Shown: positions 59,553-64,000 of the stretch, piece after piece
How positions within the stretch are numbered: position 1 is the first letter of the stretch
Layout: each line of letters begins with the position of its first letter
Assembly (NCBI GenBank): GCA_021234155.1
Contig: JAJEKV010000079.1
Location: 859,395-923,394 of the forward strand
DNA: 64,000 nucleotides
Reading direction: 5' to 3'
Origin: Isoetes taiwanensis
Lineage: Eukaryota; Streptophyta; Lycopodiopsida; Isoetales; Isoetaceae
Notes under the pieces: model-generated
Seen by the model: the letters and a program-made list of their open reading frames with translations, nothing else
Database searches by the model: none
Told to the model about the DNA's origin: nothing
Made by a program: the position numbers and the translations under genes

Positions 59553-62500
59553 ATGGCGCCGGCTGCAGCAGACAACTTTTCCATCGCCGAGTTCATTAAT
59601 ACGGCTTTTCCTGATGGTCAGTTCTTTTTTAACTTTCATTTTTCAAAAGTTGCTGTTGCAGTTAATGGATTTGTTGGTCAATGCTGTTCGAGGGGCATTG
59701 CTTTAGATTTGTACAATTCCGATACCAAAATGAGTTCACTTAGCTGCCTTTATAATGTGGATCTAACTATATTATAATTCCAATTTATGGTATAGTAATC
59801 CTTCCGAGTTTTGCACTGGGAAGAATAGATCGGAAGACAAAACTCTGAAATCACATGCATATATATTTTTAATTTGCCATTTGAAATTTACACATTGGAG
59901 GCTTTGTAAACGGGATTAGTCAATAAGCTGCAAGTGCACACATTCCTTTTGGTTTTATTCCTAATGCACGTCCTGAGCAGCATGTGAGCTTTGCATGCCC
60001 GGGAGACTTTACGACTCATCCATTACACTTGGTCCAGGTTTTGGACTCATAGGCAGCAGCATAATAGGAAATGAGAAAATTACAACCATATGGCATCTAA
60101 AAGGGCTGCCTAAATTCAACAGCCTCAACTGGTCATAGTGCATTGTGTTTGAAGCTTGTAACATGGAGTAATTTTCTTCTTGCACAATTGTGATGTTATA
60201 ATTCAAACCCAATTTAAAACATTACTTTACTCAAGAATGCATTGAATGGATGCTCTGGCTTTGTCGTCATTTAGCCATTTCTGCCTTGCAAGTCTTTACT
60301 CTTTAAGGATGGAGGTCCACAATATCACATACATGGAGTGAGGCATTGTATCAGTCGTGGGCCAGAAGCATAGCAACTAAGGCATTCTCAAGCTGCCAGA
60401 AGCCATTAATACATTTACGGTCGGATGGATGATATCCTAGGTTTCTACCCAGATGGCATTTATCCCCCTTGCGCATGCCGTGCCAAAAGCCATCTCATGT
60501 ATACCCGGTTGGTCTCATAATACATCCACAGCGTCACAGTCTTAAAGAATGTCATTGGTGCAGATGGAGAATTCATGCAACATCTCATGTGATGATGGAA
60601 AATATACCTTATCCTTATTGAAATGAGGGGTATCTCAGGTTCAAGAGAGGCATATGATTAATAGTGGCATTGTCTATGAATGAGATTTATGTAGGCTTAT
60701 ATGCTTCATAGGAAGCACATACTAAACGATTTTCATTGGAAGGTCTTCTGTTTTGCTGATTAATAGACATGTTTAAGGCAGGGACCAGCTATTCTATTTC
60801 TATAAGCAAGTGGATGTATAAATTATTTTCCAATCATGTATCTTGCGAAGTGTCCACCCATTTAGTACATCATTGCAAAGGCTTCCAACAAATTTGTTAT
60901 ATGTTTTTCGTCTGTCTTGTCGCATAATATGGTACAAAATTCTATGTTTAACATATTGCTGTTTTTTGCAGAAGCATCCTTGGTTGCAATAGATCCATTG
61001 ATACAAAAGTTGCGCAACAAAATTAGGAGAATAGATGCAGAAATTTTAGCAGCTGTCAGGCAACAGGTGGTTTTCTCTTTTTCGTTACGCAAAGGTCATA
61101 TACTATTTTTGTTTCTTGCTTTGCAGGCATTCATTTTCTAAACAGGAACTTTCCTTATTCTTTGGCCTGAAGGCTCGTTAGCACACTTAAATTCACAAAC
61201 TTAACCCTATCTCTCTAAGACTTGATACAAGTTTGACACTCAAGGACACTGCATCTAACTTTTGAGAACAAGATAATCGATATTTTCTATAGATACAACA
61301 GGATACTCTTCAAGTCTTTCTCTTCTGAAAAGTACCGTATGTTTTATCATTTAACTTGGTTTTTTCAGAGCACCTCAGGGAGTAAAGCAAAGGAGGATCT
61401 TGCAGCTGCAACAAGAGCTATTGAAGTATGTTATGCTTTTTAAGTTTTTTTTTTCAAAACAGTAATTGATAAGTTATATGAATGTAGGAGCTTACCCAGA
61501 AAATTATGGAGATAAAGTTGAAGGCAGAGCAGAGTGAAGTTATGGTTCAGGAATTGTGTCGTGACATAAAGAAACTTGACTATGCCAAGAAACATATAAC
61601 AACCACAATTACGGCTTTACATCGTCTTTCAATGCTAGGTATTTGGGCCTACTATTTCTCATGTCTATGTCTTTTTAAACAAAACATTTTCGTAAGGTCT
61701 GATGCAAACAATGTTTGCTATGATTATTTTGAGGACCCTTTTGCTTTGTTTTTTCATGGCACTAAGAGTACTGACATAGAAGTTGTTAGTTTACACAAAC
61801 AGTTAGGATAGATAATGTAATAAAAACTTATTTACTTGCATTGGCATTCATTGGCCTCTTTGAGACTCTGTTGGTCCAGAGAAACACAATGTATAGTTGA
61901 AAGAAGGAAACAGGGGCTTGTAATCGTACTTCAAGTGAAAAGCATCCTATGCCGAGTTAGAACACAAGTTATTGTAGTGGCACTAGTTTGTTTGCGGAAT
62001 GATACATAGCTAAAGTTTTAGCGTTCTGAAGGGATTTAATGCATGTCGTCAAGTTCTGATCCATGTATCTTTGTTGCCAATTGAAGCCTCCCGTCAAAAC
62101 TTTTTGTGTTCTCTAAAAGTGAACCATGTACCTTCAGTTCTAGCTTTTGGAATTACACTGGATAAAGCATACTTCATGAATTCTCTATTTTATTACTAAG
62201 TTACATTCTGACAAAAGCTGGAAAATACTTTTGCAAATATAATCTACAATCTAGAACAATTCTGAACATCACGGTTATCAATTTGCAGTTACCGCTGTAG
62301 ATCAGCTGCAAGGGATGGCCGCAAAACGACAATACAAAGAAGCTGCAGGTCAATTAGAGGTCTGGAACCATCCTATGCTCCTACGTGTCTCTAAAGGCAG
62401 GCTATCTTGTCCCATGTTCATCATAGTTAGTTCTAGCTTTCTCCTACAGAATTTGATACACGTTTGTGTCTTATCCAGGCCGTTAACCAGCTTTGTAGTC

Positions 62501-64000
62501 ATTTTGAGGCTTACAGAGACAATCCAAAGGTCTCTGATTTGAGGGAAAAATTCAAGGCTATCAAGCTTACACTGAAATCACATGTATTTACCGATTTTGC
62601 TAGGTACCGGCTTAATCAAATTTTCAGAGTGACATTCCATAAAGTTTAGGAGTATAGATGACAAATGCATGTGCAAGTTGAATTTATAATGTGAATCCGC
62701 CTTAATCAAAGCTCCAATACAAAATCAAAATCAATTATGTTGCTCACTTATGCTTCTTGAAAATCAGTGTTCTGGGTTCAGGTCAAATGATAAGGTCCTG
62801 CTCTGAGGAAACTGGTTTGGCTTTAAACCTGGTAGAAACATGACATGTTTATTTCAAGGACTCTGTCTTGTGAATGTCTGAAAGCATATGGGTCAAAAAA
62901 CCATTTCATTCATGTCGAATGATATCCCATGTCGAATGATATCCTGATTTTGTTTCTGATGGAGGATTACATTTTGCAGCCTAGGCAATCCTAGTTTAAA
63001 GGAAGATGGGAGCTCAATGCAACAGCTTGCTGATGCTTGCCTGGTGGTTGATGCGCTTGACCCATCAGTTCGGGAGGAACTTATCCGTAATATATGCAGC
63101 AAAGAATTAACTGCATACCAACAAATATTTCAAGGGACAGGTATGTAGTCTACATTTGTGGATCTTGTTTTACGCGTTTCTTATTTTTACTCTGGGTTTT
63201 TGGTTTTCTATATCATGCAATGGTCATTAATGCAGAGGTGGCAAAACTTGATAAGATAGAACGCCGTTATGCATGGATCAAGAGACAGCTGCGTGCTAAT
63301 GAAGATATTTGGCAGATCTTTCCGTCTTCGTGGCGTGTGCAGTACCTTCTTTGCATGCAATTTTGCAAGGTCACAAGGTAAGACACACATAGGTTTGCAG
63401 GTTATGAGGTAGAATTGAAGAGAAGCACATGACTATTACCTGACAATCTTGGCTATACATCCTGTTGCATCAAAATTAATGCTTGAAACTGCAGAGGGAA
63501 AAGAAAAAAAAATTATACTAAAGACCTGTAGGGTCTAGGAAAACAAATACAAGTGAGGAAGGCATATTCTTTAGCAATCGTGGCTTGGATAGCATTTTTT
63601 AATCTCCATGGTCAAGTATGTCTAGGTAGCTGTCTCTGAAAAGAACCAATATTTTTCATTCCATTCTAAGGGGTGTTAAGGGCCATCACTTTGGTCTTTT
63701 GCGAGTAAGAAAATAAGTCTTTGAAGTCCTCAAGTGTTGATGAAGACCTCAAGAGGAGGAAAAGATCAAGACCACATTATCAGCCTAGATCAAAACTGGA
63801 TGCATTTTGAAGGAAAGAAAGAAAGGAACAGAGGACCGCCGGAGTCTATAAGACCAATAAATACAATTGTAAGTATGAACAGCTAGGAGCAAGTAATGCT
63901 CATCTAGAATCGAGATATTGAAGATTAAAGTAACATAGGTGCAGGCTGGAGCAAAATATTTGCCCATGCATGTTCCCTTTCTTTTGAAGGACTGCCTATA
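59553..64000 (+). CDS. VPS53: VPS53, GARP/EARP tethering complex subunit, 3' end outside window
   Basis: Subunit of the Golgi-associated retrograde protein complex that tethers endosome-derived vesicles at the trans-Golgi network. Exons: 59553-59616, 60972-61066, 61369-61425, 61488-61638, 62289-62359, 62479-62603, 62980-63140, 63236-63377; all junctions GT/AG, all phases consistent, and the gene runs on past the window. The start [20 protein letters not shown] is followed by [20 protein letters not shown], the coiled-coil [92 protein letters not shown] and [20 protein letters not shown], all highly conserved in Vps53 N-terminal domains. Coding bodies are short, introns long (up to 1.35 kb). 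Divergent from the profilin-like gene. Confidence is very high for family, slightly lower for exon 1. Confidence 0.95.

Noticed and set aside
1-64000. Search for CRISPR arrays, rRNA and complete tRNA genes
   Set aside because: None seen; repeats present are tandem duplications, satellites or transposon ends.

Overview
The window reads as nuclear DNA of a land plant, most likely a seed-free one; a fern is plausible but unproven. The grounds are spliceosomal introns with GT/AG borders, a PLS-DYW pentatricopeptide-repeat (PPR) editing factor of seed-free-plant style, plant-type Ty3/gypsy LTRs that begin TGTCACA and are followed by a TATCAGAGC primer site, and a landscape dominated by decayed transposons. 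No bacterial-style operon, rRNA or complete tRNA gene was seen.

Four host genes stand out. (1) Positions 2-5305 (+): 3' part of an organellar-type 5'-3' exonuclease gene (OEX-like), at least 12 exons including a 19-nt micro-exon, all phases consistent. (2) 25905-28554 (-): a DYW-class PPR gene whose last residues are DYY, not DYW. (3) 57289-59312 (-): a six- or five-exon gene for a small protein that looks profilin-like. (4) 59553-end (+): 5' part of VPS53 (GARP/EARP tethering complex), divergent from the profilin-like gene across about 240 bp. These genes have unrelated jobs (organelle DNA, organelle RNA editing, actin, endosome-to-Golgi traffic) and share only location.

The rest is mobile-element debris, region by region: 6-9.1 kb diverged satellite-like repeats; 9.8-12.8 kb two LTR families and a tandemly triplicated gypsy leader; 13.1-13.4 kb a 151-bp tandem duplication; 17.1-21.3 kb a decayed Helitron with a readable HUH motif; 22.6-23.2 kb tandem repeats, a tRNA-like T-arm and a strong hairpin; 23.9-25.1 kb an internally deleted gypsy element; 30.9-31.7 kb a duplicated TATA promoter plus start codon; 34.6-37.8 kb a decayed long coding region whose C-terminal part resembles a beta-class DNA methyltransferase; 39.8-41.5 kb a decayed hAT transposase; 41.5-42.7 kb small terminal-inverted-repeat elements; 43.9-50.05 kb a gypsy element on the minus strand with its 5' LTR but no 3' LTR; 50.1-55.05 kb an L1-like LINE; 55.06-55.97 kb an LTR and a gypsy RT stub.

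The same gypsy family occurs at least three times (10.3-12.8, 23.9-25.1 and 43.9-50.05 kb, probably also 55.4-55.97 kb), and two LTR families are present as inverted pairs at the two ends of the repeat-rich block. All domain calls were made by eye from translations; none was checked by a database search.
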